DNA from: Candidatus Brevundimonas phytovorans
GTDB lineage: Bacteria; Pseudomonadota; Alphaproteobacteria; Caulobacterales; Caulobacteraceae
NCBI GenBank assembly: GCA_029203145.1
Contig: CP119309.1
Coordinates: forward strand, 2,877,001-2,941,000
Length of the DNA: 64,000 bases
Direction of reading: 5' to 3'
This document shows, piece by piece, positions 10,416 through 20,095 of this stretch. The position numbers were made by a program, and so were the translations under genes. Under the pieces are notes generated by a model that worked only from the letters and a program-made list of their open reading frames with translations, had not been told where the DNA came from and ran no database searches. Position 1 is the first letter of the stretch, and each line of letters starts with the position of its first letter.

Positions 10416-11147
10416 ATGAAACCTGAAGACGACCTCGCCCCCACCCTGCCGCCCGTCGTCGCCGCGCCGGCACGTCGCGGTCGCCCGAAGAAGACCAAGA
10501 CCGCCGCGGCGGGCGAGACCCGCGACGCCATCCTGAACGCGGCCGAGGACCTCTTCTCCAAACACGGCTTCTATGGCGTCACCATCCGCGAGGTGGCGCG
10601 CGAGGCCGGCGTGGATACGGCCCTGGTCCACTATTATTTCGGGGCCAAGAAGGAGTTGTTCGACGCCGTCTTCACCCGCCGCGCCGAGGTGTGGAACAGC
10701 GAACGTGTCGCCGCCGTCGACCGCTACGCCGAGGCCGCCGGCGAGGCCATGACCCTGGAGGGCCTGTTCGAGGCCTTCCTGCGCCCGCCGTTCCAGTGGT
10801 CGATGAAGGGCGGGCCGGGGTGGAAACACTACGCCGCCCTGGTGGCCCAGACCAACGCCAACCCGGCTTTCGGCGGCGAGACCATGGCCCGCTATTTCGA
10901 CCCGGCGATCCGCCGCCTTCTGGAGCTGGTCAAGCGCGTCCTGCCCGAGGCGGAGGAGACGGACCTCTACTGGGCCTACCACAACCTGTCGGGGGCTCTG
11001 ACCCTGACGCTCGGCGAGACCGGACGTCTGGACCGCCTGTCCGGCGGCCTGTGCAAGTCCGGCGATCTGGACAGCGCCTGCGACTACATGGTGCGCTTCG
11101 CCGCCGCCGGATTCCGCGCCGTCTGCCTGCCCGGCAAGACCGCCTGA
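10416..11147 (+). CDS. TetR/AcrR-family transcriptional regulator
   Basis: DNA-binding repressor-type regulator of 243 aa. A basic AT-hook-like stretch (RRGRPKK) precedes the TetR_N helix-turn-helix at about residues 36-82, with the recognition region TIREVAREAGVDTALVHYYF. The C-terminal ligand domain includes FQWSMKGGPGWKHYAAL. The gene diverges from the TonB receptor with 267 bp between, which contain two inverted repeats. Its stop overlaps the start of the LytTR gene (ATGA), so the two are translationally coupled. Ligand unknown. Confidence 0.92.
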   Translation: MKPEDDLAPTLPPVVAAPARRGRPKKTKTAAAGETRDAILNAAEDLFSKHGFYGVTIREVAREAGVDTALVHYYFGAKKELFDAVFTRRAEVWNSERVAAVDRYAEAAGEAMTLEGLFEAFLRPPFQWSMKGGPGWKHYAALVAQTNANPAFGGETMARYFDPAIRRLLELVKRVLPEAEETDLYWAYHNLSGALTLTLGETGRLDRLSGGLCKSGDLDSACDYMVRFAAAGFRAVCLPGKTA

Positions 11148-11911
11148 TGCGCCTGCCTGAAGGGCTGAGCGGCAAGGGCCGAGACTTCCTGCGCGGTCTG
11201 ATCGTGGCCGTCGTCGCCGGCGGCTTTCTGGCCGTCAGCGGCGCCTTCGGCTCGGGCGACACCCCGCTGACGCAGAGGCTGGCCTACTGGATCCCCCTGC
11301 TGGTGATCGGCGGATTATGGGGCCATGTCTGCGGCGCCTTCGTCACCCGCTTCATCGATCAGGACGCCCGCCCCTGGGCCGTCACGGCGGCGCTGACGGC
11401 GGTCATCACCGGGCCGCTGACCCTTGGGGTCTGGGCCGCGACCGGCCTCTTTTTCAGCGGACGGCTGTTCCCGCTGGCGGTCCTGATCCACTTCCTGCCT
11501 CCGGTCGCCCTGATCACCGCCGCGGTCAGCGCGATCAACGTCTTCCTGGGCCGCGAGCGCCCGGTCGAGACCCACGCCTCAGCCCCCGGCGCCGCGCCCG
11601 CCCGCTTCCTCGACCGCCTGCCGCCCAAACTGCGCGGCGCCCGCCTGATCGCCGTCCAGGCCGAGGACCACTACCTGCGCCTGCACACGGATCGAGGCTC
11701 GGACCTGATCCTGATGCGGCTGGCCGACGCCCTGACTGAGCTGGAAGGCCTGGAAGGCGCCCAGACCCACCGCAGCTGGTGGGTGGCCAGGGACGCCGTC
11801 GCCTCCGTCGCCCGCGGCGACGGCCGCGCCGCCCTGACCCTGACCGACAACCTCACCGCCCCCGTCAGCCGCCGCTACGCCCGGGCGCTGAGGGAGGCCG
11901 GGTGGTGGTAA
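11147..11911 (+). CDS. Membrane-anchored LytTR DNA-binding protein
   Basis: A 254-aa protein with about four hydrophobic segments (residues 17-130) and a C-terminal LytTR domain (about 155-254) in which LRGARLIAVQAEDHYLRLHT and SWWVARDAV are recognisable. LytTR domains bind direct-repeat promoters, and the fusion to a membrane domain is common in Caulobacterales and sphingomonads. The start at 11147 is chosen for the 4-bp ATGA overlap with the TetR gene; longer in-frame starts lie inside that gene. Pairing with TetR suggests two signals feeding the same local regulon. Confidence 0.88.
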   Translation: MRLPEGLSGKGRDFLRGLIVAVVAGGFLAVSGAFGSGDTPLTQRLAYWIPLLVIGGLWGHVCGAFVTRFIDQDARPWAVTAALTAVITGPLTLGVWAATGLFFSGRLFPLAVLIHFLPPVALITAAVSAINVFLGRERPVETHASAPGAAPARFLDRLPPKLRGARLIAVQAEDHYLRLHTDRGSDLILMRLADALTELEGLEGAQTHRSWWVARDAVASVARGDGRAALTLTDNLTAPVSRRYARALREAGWW

Positions 11912-11942
11912 ACTCATTCAGGATGCGCGTTGTGAGGAACGG

Positions 11943-12323
11943 ATGCAAAAACGCTGGCTCTTCCTGATCGCCGTGTTCGCCGTCGCGCTGACGATCCTCT
12001 ACCTCATGACCGCCCGCGTTTTTCTGGAAGGGACTCTTGGCGATAACTATTTGATGTTGAAGCCATACCCCTCGCTAGACATTGGCATGGGCGGGGGTGA
12101 AGAAGGTGCTTGGTCGCGCGCCCATCCCGACCAAGCCCCGCCTTGGTGGCAATCACCTGACGCCATTCGCCTGCTCGATGGTGGATCATGGGAGGAAGAA
12201 CCGGTTCTCTGGCCGACGTTCTACATACTCGGCTACCTCTTAACCCCGGTCCTGTGGCTCGTGCTGGCAGTTAGCGGCCTACGTCGGTTGATCAGCAGCC
12301 GCCGCATCAAGTCTCGCGCCTGA
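11943..12323 (+). CDS. Hypothetical membrane protein
   Basis: I do not recognise this 126-aa protein. It has an N-terminal hydrophobic helix (residues 4-24), a Trp/Pro/Glu-rich exposed middle with PPWWQSPDAIR, a second hydrophobic helix (about 92-112) and a basic tail, RRLISSRRIKSRA. Its start has a good GAGGAACGG ribosome site. The codon use is less GC-rich than its neighbours, which hints at acquisition or weak expression. It ends 22 bp from the convergent carotenoid oxygenase stop. Confidence 0.6.
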   Translation: MQKRWLFLIAVFAVALTILYLMTARVFLEGTLGDNYLMLKPYPSLDIGMGGGEEGAWSRAHPDQAPPWWQSPDAIRLLDGGSWEEEPVLWPTFYILGYLLTPVLWLVLAVSGLRRLISSRRIKSRA

Positions 12324-12345
12324 CCGGTTTCGACGACCCCAGCCA

Positions 12346-13809
12346 TCACACCCAGTTCCCATGAAACGCCGCCGGCAGGGCCACGTCGGCGCGCCATGTG
12401 GCGACGGGGCCGTCCTCGACCTGCAGCAGGTCCAGAACGTGCAGTTCGCTGACCCCCGCCTTCAGGTTGATGGTCGGGCCGACCAGCCAGGCGTCGGCCT
12501 CGTGCGTCCCGCCGGGCTTGGGCACGTAGACCATCTCGTCGGTCACGTGGCCGGGGCCGAAGTCGAAGGACCGCGTGCGGCCTGAGGTCCAGTCCGTCAC
12601 CCCCACCGCCGAGGCCAGAGGTCGATCGGCGCGCTCGCCCGTCGTGTGCAGGCTGAAACGGCGGGCCAGCCCGGCGCGACGCGGGTCGCTGCGCGGGAAC
12701 TCGCCCACCAAGCCGGTGCGCTCCAGCCGCCCGCGACCGTTCGGCTCCAGCACCACCATGGCCAGTTCCGCCGGGTCATGGCCGAGCGGCACGCCGTTCA
12801 GCACCTCATGGGCGCCGCGCGCGGCGAAATTCATGTCCTTGTGGGCGCACAGATCCAGCCGGATCGTGCCGTCCGCCTCCTCCCAGGCGTCGCCCGCATG
12901 GAAGAAGCCGAAGGGCGGCAGTTCATAGATCCGGCGCTGGCTCAGGTCGGCCTTGTCGATCACCAGCACGTGGGTCCCGGCCTGCGGCGTCCACTCGAAC
13001 GCCGCCGAGATCGGCATGATGTTGCGCGTGTGCACCCAGGGCTGCAGCACGATGACCAGATGCTTCGCCGTGGCGCTGAAGTCGTGGATATAGCTGGCGC
13101 GCGGCAGGGCGATGACGTCCGCCGCCTCCAGCGTCCCGTTCGCCGCCAGACGCCAGACCATGGCCTGCTTGCCGTTCAGGCCCAGGTTCCAGATGCGACC
13201 GTCCGGTTCGATGCGCGGGTGGGCCAGGAAGGGCATGCCCTTCAGGTCGGGACGCAGGGTGATGAAGTCCTCGGTCGCCAGGGTCTCGGGGTCCATGGCC
13301 AGGGGCGAGCCCGCCTCCCACAGCGCCCACAGCTTGCCGCCCACCCGGTGCACCGAGGTATTGGCCGGGCTGGCGTCGTCGGGCGAACCGATACGGGCGC
13401 GCGGGTCGGCGACCGTGCCGAAGCCCGGCATCAGCATGGCCCCGACCTCGGCCTCCTGGCGCCGCTTGGGCGTGTCGGCGAAGCGGGCGGCCAGCGACGC
13501 CTGACCGTCCTCGACACGCCAGCGGCGGATCAGGCCGTCGCCGTCGAACCAGTGCTGGGACGAGCCGCCGGGCCGACGGAACTTGGCCGGGCCGTTGCGA
13601 TAGAGACTGCCCGACAGCCCGGCCGGCGCCCGACCGTGCACCAGCGTCAAGGCGCGCGGGGCCACGTCGCCCTCCACGTCGGCGGTGGCCAGGGCCCAGT
13701 CGGCGGTCGCGCTCATCGCCTGTGCGGCATAGGCGCGGTCGGGGGTCAGGACGCGGGCGGCAGCGAGCGCGGCGGCGCCCATGAACAAGGTGCGACGGGT
13801 CGGGGTCAT
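12346..13809 (-). CDS. Carotenoid oxygenase family protein
   Basis: Iron(II)-dependent oxygenase of the carotenoid/stilbene cleavage (RPE65-like) family, 487 aa. The N-terminus is Tat-like (TPTRRTLFMGAAALAAAR), suggesting export in a folded state. The four expected iron-binding histidines can be placed: H154 in SVHRVGG, H242 in SYIHDFS, H304 in GFFHAGD, and the C-terminal one in AFHGNWV. The start at 13809 is used because the in-frame extension upstream is the antisense of the neighbouring gene's end. It follows a DUF2141 gene after 34 bp, a likely operon. Substrate unknown. Confidence 0.9.
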   Translation of the reverse strand: MTPTRRTLFMGAAALAAARVLTPDRAYAAQAMSATADWALATADVEGDVAPRALTLVHGRAPAGLSGSLYRNGPAKFRRPGGSSQHWFDGDGLIRRWRVEDGQASLAARFADTPKRRQEAEVGAMLMPGFGTVADPRARIGSPDDASPANTSVHRVGGKLWALWEAGSPLAMDPETLATEDFITLRPDLKGMPFLAHPRIEPDGRIWNLGLNGKQAMVWRLAANGTLEAADVIALPRASYIHDFSATAKHLVIVLQPWVHTRNIMPISAAFEWTPQAGTHVLVIDKADLSQRRIYELPPFGFFHAGDAWEEADGTIRLDLCAHKDMNFAARGAHEVLNGVPLGHDPAELAMVVLEPNGRGRLERTGLVGEFPRSDPRRAGLARRFSLHTTGERADRPLASAVGVTDWTSGRTRSFDFGPGHVTDEMVYVPKPGGTHEADAWLVGPTINLKAGVSELHVLDLLQVEDGPVATWRADVALPAAFHGNWV

Positions 13810-13843
13810 GGCGGTCTCTTCGAAGTCTGACGCTTGTCTGGGC

Positions 13844-14272
13844 TTAGCGGATGCGGATGGTCTGGGCCGTGGCGCCCATGACCTCGAAGCGGGCGCGATC
13901 CCACTTGGCCGGGCCCATGTTGCCCACCGCATTGTTGGAGAAGGCGAAGGGCTCGGTCGGCATCCCGAAGGGGTTGGTGTCCATCTTGCCGTTGCCGTTG
14001 ACGTCGTGGAAGGCCTTCACCCCATAGGCGCCGGCGGGCAGGTCGAACACGGCCTCGCGCTGGCCCGCGGCCACGTCGACCTGAGCCACCCGCGCCGGCT
14101 GTCCGCCCTCGTAGGCGGCCTCGCTGTCATACAGGGCGACCATGATAGCGCCGGTCTCGGCGCCGGTTTCGAAGGTCAGGGTCACACGGTCGTCCGCAGC
14201 CAAGGATGAGGAGTGGGCCAGGGCAGGAGCTGTGAAGGCCAGAACGGCGGCGACGGCGAGGGTGCGGATCAT
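13844..14272 (-). CDS. DUF2141 exported protein
   Basis: A 142-aa secreted beta-rich protein of the DUF2141 family. It has a signal peptide (MIRTLAVAAVLAFTAPALAH), then the family signature VKAFHDVNGNGKMDTNPFGM and the tail FSNNAVGNMGPAKW. The start at 14272 has an AAGGA site upstream; the longer in-frame reading lacks a signal sequence. Family function is unknown. It is the first gene of a two-gene unit with the carotenoid oxygenase, and both products appear exported. Confidence 0.88.
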   Translation of the reverse strand: MIRTLAVAAVLAFTAPALAHSSSLAADDRVTLTFETGAETGAIMVALYDSEAAYEGGQPARVAQVDVAAGQREAVFDLPAGAYGVKAFHDVNGNGKMDTNPFGMPTEPFAFSNNAVGNMGPAKWDRARFEVMGATAQTIRIR

Positions 14273-14496
14273 GGCGGGGTCCTTATCGAGAGACGGTTGA
14301 AGAAGTCGCCGCCTTCCTCCCCCACGCCGCCGCGCCTCGCCAGCGGCCTTGCGTCCCTGACCGCCCCGCCTTCGCCAATGACCACCATCGACCGTTGGCG
14401 AAGCGCCAATGCACACCCTCGGCAGCGCTTCGTCGCCCCCCCTGCGTCAGCGGCCCGGCTTGCCCCCCGCGCGTCATGGCCGTAAGTCGCAGAGCC

Positions 14497-15176
<680 letters not shown>

Positions 15177-15180
<4 letters not shown>

Positions 15181-16991
15181 GCCCCCTTGGCCCCTTCGCC
15201 CCGCGTGACGCCGAGGGCGGCCTGACCGAGGGTCATATCCCCGGCCTCAAGGGCGCGCCGGTCCGCACCCCCGTGCGCCCCGCCGGCGGCCCCAAGACCG
15301 ACCCTGCCCTCTGGGCCGCCGTGGCCGGGCAACTGGCCGCGCGCCAGCTGTGGATCGAGCTCTATGGCCTGCCCGGCTACGCCCTGACGCTGAAAGGCGC
15401 CCGCGCCGACGGCTTCGCCGTCAGCCCGCGCGACTTCCGCCCCCTGCGCGAAGAGGCGCCGCGCCCGCTGCTGTCGGGCCGCTTCACCCTGGCGGGCCTC
15501 AGCCTTGACGCCGAGGGCCCCGCCGATCTGTGGAACCGCCCCACGCCCAGCCGCGCCTTCGCGGTTGAACTGCACGCCTTCGCCTGGATGCCCGAGATGA
15601 TGGCCCACGGCGATCGCGGCCTGCGCGAGGCTTTGGCGCTGACCCTGGCCTGGGACGACCTGTTCAACCGCTGGTCGCCCTTCGCCTGGGACCCCGAAAT
15701 TCTCGCGCGCCGCACCTATCACCTGGCCTGCGCCGGACGGCGCCTGGCGGGAGTGGCGACCGAGGCCGAGCGCCTGCGCCTGACCGACATTCTGGCGCGG
15801 CAAGCGCGTCAGCTGCTGCGTCCGCCCGGCGGCCTGATGGGCCGAGCCGAGCGCCTGACCGCCGCCGCCGTCGCCGGCTGTGCGCTGGCGGGCAAGGCCG
15901 GGGCCGGCATTCGCCGCACCGCCCTGAAGCGCCTGCCCAGCGCGCTGGAGATCACCGTCGCCATCGACGGCTGTCACGCCGCCCGCGCCCCGGAAATGGG
16001 CCTGGAGCTGCTGCTCGACCTGCTGACCCTGGACGACGCTCTGGCCCAGCTGTCCGAGCCGACGCCCGAGCCGGTCGCCGCCGCCATCTCGCGCCTGACC
16101 ACAGCCCTGCGCGTCCTGACCCTGCCTGACGGGCGCCTCGCCGCCTTCCAGGGCGGCGGGCCTTCGACCCCCGATCGTGTCGCCGCCGCCCGCACCCATG
16201 ACGAGACGCCCGCCCCGCCGCCCAGCGGCGCGGTTGGCGGACTGGTGCGCATCTCCAGCCCCCTGTTGACCGTCATGGTCGATGTGGAGGCCCCGGCGCG
16301 CGGCGCCTGGTCGGCCGCCGCCTGCGGTCAGCCCGCCGCGCTGGAGGTCGTCTGCGGCCGTGACCGCCTGTTCACCTCGGCCGGATGGACCCCGCGCGCG
16401 CTCGACCGTCAGGCCCTGCGCCTGACGCCGGGGGCCTCGACGCTGACGCTCGGCGAACAGCCGCTGGGCGAGCCCCTGTCCGGCTGGAAGGCCGAACTTC
16501 TGGGTCCGCGCCTGATTGGCCCGACCCTGCACGTCAGCCGCGATCACCGCGAAGGCGACGGCGCCGTCTGGCTGGAGGCCGAGCACGATGGCTGGATGCC
16601 GCTCTATGGCCTGATGCATCAACGCCGCCTCTATCTGGATCAGCGCCTCGACGAACTGCGCGCCGAGGAACGCCTGCATCCGCCCGAAGGCCGCCCCGAC
16701 GTGACCCGCGCCATCGCCGCCCCCTACGCCCTGCGCTTCCAGCTGGAGCCGGGGGTGCAGGCCTCGCTCGCCCGCGACCGCCGCTCCATCCTGCTGCGCG
16801 GTCATTCGGGCCGCGGCTGGTGGTTCCGCAGCGACGGCCCCGACGTCGCCATCGAACCCGCCGTCCACGTCGATGAAGGCCTGACGCGGCGCAGCCTCCA
16901 GATCGTCGTCCGCGGCTCCGCCCGCACCGACGCCGACACCAAGATCCGCTGGAAGCTGAGCCCGGCCGGCGCCGCGGGCGATCCGCACTGA
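15177..16991 (+). CDS. Heparinase II/III family protein
   Basis: A 604-aa protein of the heparinase II/III-like polysaccharide lyase family. The N-terminal helical toroid (to about residue 330) includes ELHAFAWMPEMMAHGDRGL, and the C-terminal beta-sandwich has SRDHREGDGAVWLEAEHDGW and HQRRLYLDQRLDEL. No signal peptide is visible, so substrate and cellular site are unclear. The GTG at 15177 overlaps the rpe stop (GTGA), supporting this start. The arrangement rpe-heparinase-purH is, from memory, common in Caulobacterales; the actual polysaccharide substrate is not known. Confidence 0.88.
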
Positions 16992-17079
16992 CTAATCGGG
17001 CGGCGCGGGCTGACGCGGGCGACTGATGGTGCTAGAGCGCCCGCCATCTCCCCGCCCCAGCTGTTAACGGACGCCGCCC

Positions 17080-18684
17080 ATGCCCGCCGCTCCCGACTTT
17101 CCGCCCGCCCCGGACGCGATCAAACCTGTCCGCGCCCTGATTTCCTTGTCGGACAAGGCGGGGCTGGAGGACGCGGCGCGCACCCTCGTCGGCCTCGGCG
17201 TCGAGCTGGTCTCGACCGGCGGCACCAAGGCGGCGATCGCGGGCTATGGCCTGCCGGTCAAGGACGTGGCCGATCTGACCGGCTTCCCGGAAATGATGGA
17301 CGGCCGGGTCAAGACCCTGCACCCGGTGGTGCATGGCGGCCTGCTGGGCGTCAGGAACGCCCCGGCCCACGCCGCCGCCATGACCGAGCACGGCATCGGC
17401 GCCATCGATATCGTCTGGATCGACCTCTACCCGTTCGAGAAGACGGTCGAAGACGGCGGCGGTTTTGAAGCGGCCATCGAGAACATCGACATCGGCGGCC
17501 CGGCCATGATCCGCTCGGGCTCCAAGAACCACGGCCACGTCGCCGTCGCCGTGGACGGCGAGAGCATCGGCCTGATCGTCGAGGCCCTGAAGGCCGACGG
17601 CACGACCACGCTCGCCCTGCGCAAACAACTGGCCGCCCGCGCCTTCGCCCGCACCGCCGCCTATGACGCCGCCGTGTCCGGCTGGTTCGCCGGTCAGCTG
17701 AACGACGCCGCCCCGGCCCGCAAGTCGATCGCCGGTTCGCTGGCCCAGACGCTGCGCTATGGCGAGAACCCGCATCAGACCGGCGCCTTCTACCGCACCG
17801 GCGAACGCCGTCCGGGCGTGGCCTATGCCGAACAGGTCCAGGGCAAGGAGCTGGGCTACAACAACATCGCCGACGCCGACGCCGCCTATGAGCTGGTGGC
17901 CGAGTTCGAAAGTCCGGCCTGCGTCATCGTCAAGCACGCCAACCCCTGCGGCGTGGCCGTCGGCGCCACCCTGTCGGAAGCCTATGCTCGCGCGCTGGAA
18001 TGCGACGCGGTCTCGGCCTTCGGCGGCGTCATCGCCGTCAACCGCCCGCTGAACGGCGACGACGCCCGCGCCATCACCGGCATCTTCACCGAGGTGGTCA
18101 TCGCCCCCGGCGCGGATGAAGAGGCCAAGGACGTCTTCGCCGCCAAGAAGAACCTGCGCCTGCTGATCACCGACGGCCTGCCTGACCCGCACGGCGCGGG
18201 CGAGGTCTTCCGCTCGGTGGCCGGCGGCTTCCTGGTCCAGTCGCGCGACCGGTCGCTGATCAAGCCGTCCGACCTGAAGATCGTCACGCGTCGTCAGCCG
18301 ACGCCGACCGAGATCCAGGACATGCTGTTCGCCTTCACCGTGGCCAAGCACGTCAAGTCCAACGCCATCGTCTATGCCAAGGACGGCCAGACGGCGGGCA
18401 TCGGCGCCGGCCAGATGAACCGCCGCGACAGCGCCCGCATCGCCGCCATCCGCGCCAAGGAAGCCGGCGAGGCCAAGGGTCTGGCCCATTCGCTGGCGCA
18501 GGGTTCGGCCTGCGCCTCTGAAGCCTTCTTCCCCTTCGCCGACGGCCTGCTGGAGGCCATCGCCGCCGGCGCCACGGCGGTGATCCAGCCGGGCGGCTCG
18601 ATGCGCGACGCCGAGGTCATCGCCGCCGCCGACGAGAACAACATCGCCATGGCCTTCACGGGCGTGCGCGTCTTCCGGCACTAG
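17080..18684 (+). CDS. purH: Bifunctional AICAR transformylase/IMP cyclohydrolase
   Basis: Catalyses the last two steps of IMP synthesis. The 534-aa product has an N-terminal cyclohydrolase domain (RALISLSDKAGLEDAA, STGGTKAAI, GRVKTLHPVVHGGLL) and a C-terminal transformylase domain (LRYGENPHQTGAFY, KHANPCGVAVG, QMNRRDSARIAA, QPGGSMRDAEV). All recognisable catalytic stretches are present. It lies 88 bp after the heparinase gene and ends before a hairpin terminator. Confidence 0.97.
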   Translation: MPAAPDFPPAPDAIKPVRALISLSDKAGLEDAARTLVGLGVELVSTGGTKAAIAGYGLPVKDVADLTGFPEMMDGRVKTLHPVVHGGLLGVRNAPAHAAAMTEHGIGAIDIVWIDLYPFEKTVEDGGGFEAAIENIDIGGPAMIRSGSKNHGHVAVAVDGESIGLIVEALKADGTTTLALRKQLAARAFARTAAYDAAVSGWFAGQLNDAAPARKSIAGSLAQTLRYGENPHQTGAFYRTGERRPGVAYAEQVQGKELGYNNIADADAAYELVAEFESPACVIVKHANPCGVAVGATLSEAYARALECDAVSAFGGVIAVNRPLNGDDARAITGIFTEVVIAPGADEEAKDVFAAKKNLRLLITDGLPDPHGAGEVFRSVAGGFLVQSRDRSLIKPSDLKIVTRRQPTPTEIQDMLFAFTVAKHVKSNAIVYAKDGQTAGIGAGQMNRRDSARIAAIRAKEAGEAKGLAHSLAQGSACASEAFFPFADGLLEAIAAGATAVIQPGGSMRDAEVIAAADENNIAMAFTGVRVFRH

Positions 18685-18722
18685 GTCTGAAGGGCGCTAG
18701 CGCTCGCCGCGCGGCGGCTCGC

Positions 18723-18788
18723 TGCTTGAGCGCGTGACGTTTCCCCTCTCGCGGGGGCGACGTGCTCAAGCAGCCCGAAGGGCGGTAG
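18723..18788. repeat. Intergenic palindromic repeat, copy 1
   Basis: TGCTTGAGC (18723-18731) is mirrored by GCTCAAGCA (18764-18772). The right part, 18765-18788, is a 24-bp segment with core AGCCCGAAGGGCG that recurs at 38247-38270 with two differences. Its core can fold as GCCC-GAA-GGGC. Both copies lie just downstream of plus-strand genes, which suggests a dispersed intergenic repeat family. Confidence 0.6.
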
Positions 18789-18803
18789 CACCTCTCAAAA
18801 AAA

Positions 18804-18836
18804 GCTTCTCCCGTCAGGGAGAAGCGGCGCTTTTTC
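18804..18836 (+). terminator. Terminator of purH
   Basis: Stem GCTTCTCCC (18804-18812) and GGGAGAAGC (18817-18825) with a GTCA loop, followed after four bases by CTTTTTCTTT. It lies 120 bp past the purH stop. Confidence 0.75.
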
Positions 18837-18865
18837 TTTGCTGTTCGCGCGTTATGGTGCCGCTC

Positions 18866-19615
18866 ATGGATACGCTCGACGCCCGCTGGGCCATGCTGGA
18901 ACCGCACGTGACCGTGGTCGGCCCCGAGGACGACCGGCCGCGTCCGGCGGTGCTGCTGTTCCACGGCTGCGGCGGTCTGCGCGATCACCTGCCGCGCTAC
19001 GCCGAGGCGGCCAAGGCGGCGGGCTGGCGCGCCTTCATCGTCGATTCCTACGCCCCGCGCGGCTGGAACCGGGCCTTCACCCTGACCACGGTCTGCACCG
19101 GACTGGTGCTGCGCGGCTATGAGCGCGCGGGCGACCTCCTGGCCGCCATTCAGGGCATTTCGCGCCGCCCCGACGTCGATCCGACGATGCTGTCGCTGGC
19201 CGGCTGGAGCCACGGCGGGTGGTCGATCATGGAGATGATGAGCGAGGACCCGCAACCGGGCCGCATGGGCGTGGCCGACCCGGCGTCCTGCGACCTGTCG
19301 GGGGTCAAGGCGGTGTGGCTGGCCTACCCCTATGTCGGGACCTGGGCCTTCAACAAGATGAAGCCGTGGCGGCACTGCCCGCGCGTTCTCGCCATGACGG
19401 CCAGGCGCGACCACCTGACCACGGTGTCGAACGCCGAGCGAGTCAACGCCATGATCCGCGACTGCGGCTCCGAGGTCGAAAGCTGGGTCGCCGAGGGCAC
19501 CCACGCCTTCGACGAACCGACCAGCAACGGCCCGATGCGCCACGACCCAGAGCTGACGCTGGAGGCCCTGCGTCGCTTCACGGCCTTCCTCAAGGATGTG
19601 GCGCCGGAGGCGTGA
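18866..19615 (+). CDS. Dienelactone hydrolase-like alpha/beta hydrolase
   Basis: A 249-aa alpha/beta hydrolase. The oxyanion region is LFHGCGG. The nucleophile elbow GWSHG carries the serine, with candidate acid in ARRDHL and histidine in GTHAFDE. No signal peptide is visible, so it is probably cytoplasmic. An in-frame ATG at 18854 would add four residues; neither start has a clear ribosome site. It converges on the OsmC gene with only 3 bp between stops. Substrate not known. Confidence 0.85.
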   Translation: MDTLDARWAMLEPHVTVVGPEDDRPRPAVLLFHGCGGLRDHLPRYAEAAKAAGWRAFIVDSYAPRGWNRAFTLTTVCTGLVLRGYERAGDLLAAIQGISRRPDVDPTMLSLAGWSHGGWSIMEMMSEDPQPGRMGVADPASCDLSGVKAVWLAYPYVGTWAFNKMKPWRHCPRVLAMTARRDHLTTVSNAERVNAMIRDCGSEVESWVAEGTHAFDEPTSNGPMRHDPELTLEALRRFTAFLKDVAPEA

Positions 19616-19618
19616 TCC

Positions 19619-20083
19619 TCAGCCGGTACGGGCCGTGACCGTGATCTCGGCGCGCACCGAATGGGCCATTTCACAGTGCTCGTGCGCGGAATGGTGCAAG
19701 GCGTCCAGCTCGGCCTGGTCGGGCTGACGGCCCGTAAAGGTCGTCACCGGCTTCAGGGCGACGCGCGCCAGATAGCGCTTGCCCGCTTCATTCTTGTCCA
19801 GCTCGCCCGAGGCCTCGTCCAGATAGCGGTCGACCACCAGACCGGCGTTGGCGGCGAAGGCCAGGAACCACAGCATGTGACAGCTGGACAGGGAGGCGAC
19901 CATGGCCTCCTCCGGGTCCACGCCCGCCGGGTCCGACATCGGCACAGGCACCCCCGACGGGGCCGAGGAGCCGGGCACCACGGCCCCGCCGTCAAAGCGC
20001 CAGACGTGGGCGCGGCTATATCGCTTGTCGACGAAGGCCTGATCGCCCCGCGTCCATTCCACTGTTGCGCCGTGTCCGCTCAT
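19619..20083 (-). CDS. OsmC/Ohr-family protein
   Basis: A 154-aa protein of the OsmC family of thiol-dependent peroxidases that reduce organic hydroperoxides. Both family cysteines are visible, in LSSCHMLWF and in HEHCEMAHS. The Arg of the N-terminal substrate loop probably lies in the YSRAHVWRF region. The gene follows the GNAT gene by 12 bp and is probably cotranscribed with it. Confidence 0.9.
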   Translation of the reverse strand: MSGHGATVEWTRGDQAFVDKRYSRAHVWRFDGGAVVPGSSAPSGVPVPMSDPAGVDPEEAMVASLSSCHMLWFLAFAANAGLVVDRYLDEASGELDKNEAGKRYLARVALKPVTTFTGRQPDQAELDALHHSAHEHCEMAHSVRAEITVTARTG

Positions 20084-20095
20084 GCCGCGTCTCCT

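Noticed and set aside
13810..13932. Longer start for the carotenoid oxygenase
   Set aside because: The extension overlaps the end of the DUF2141 gene and hides a clear Tat-like N-terminus.
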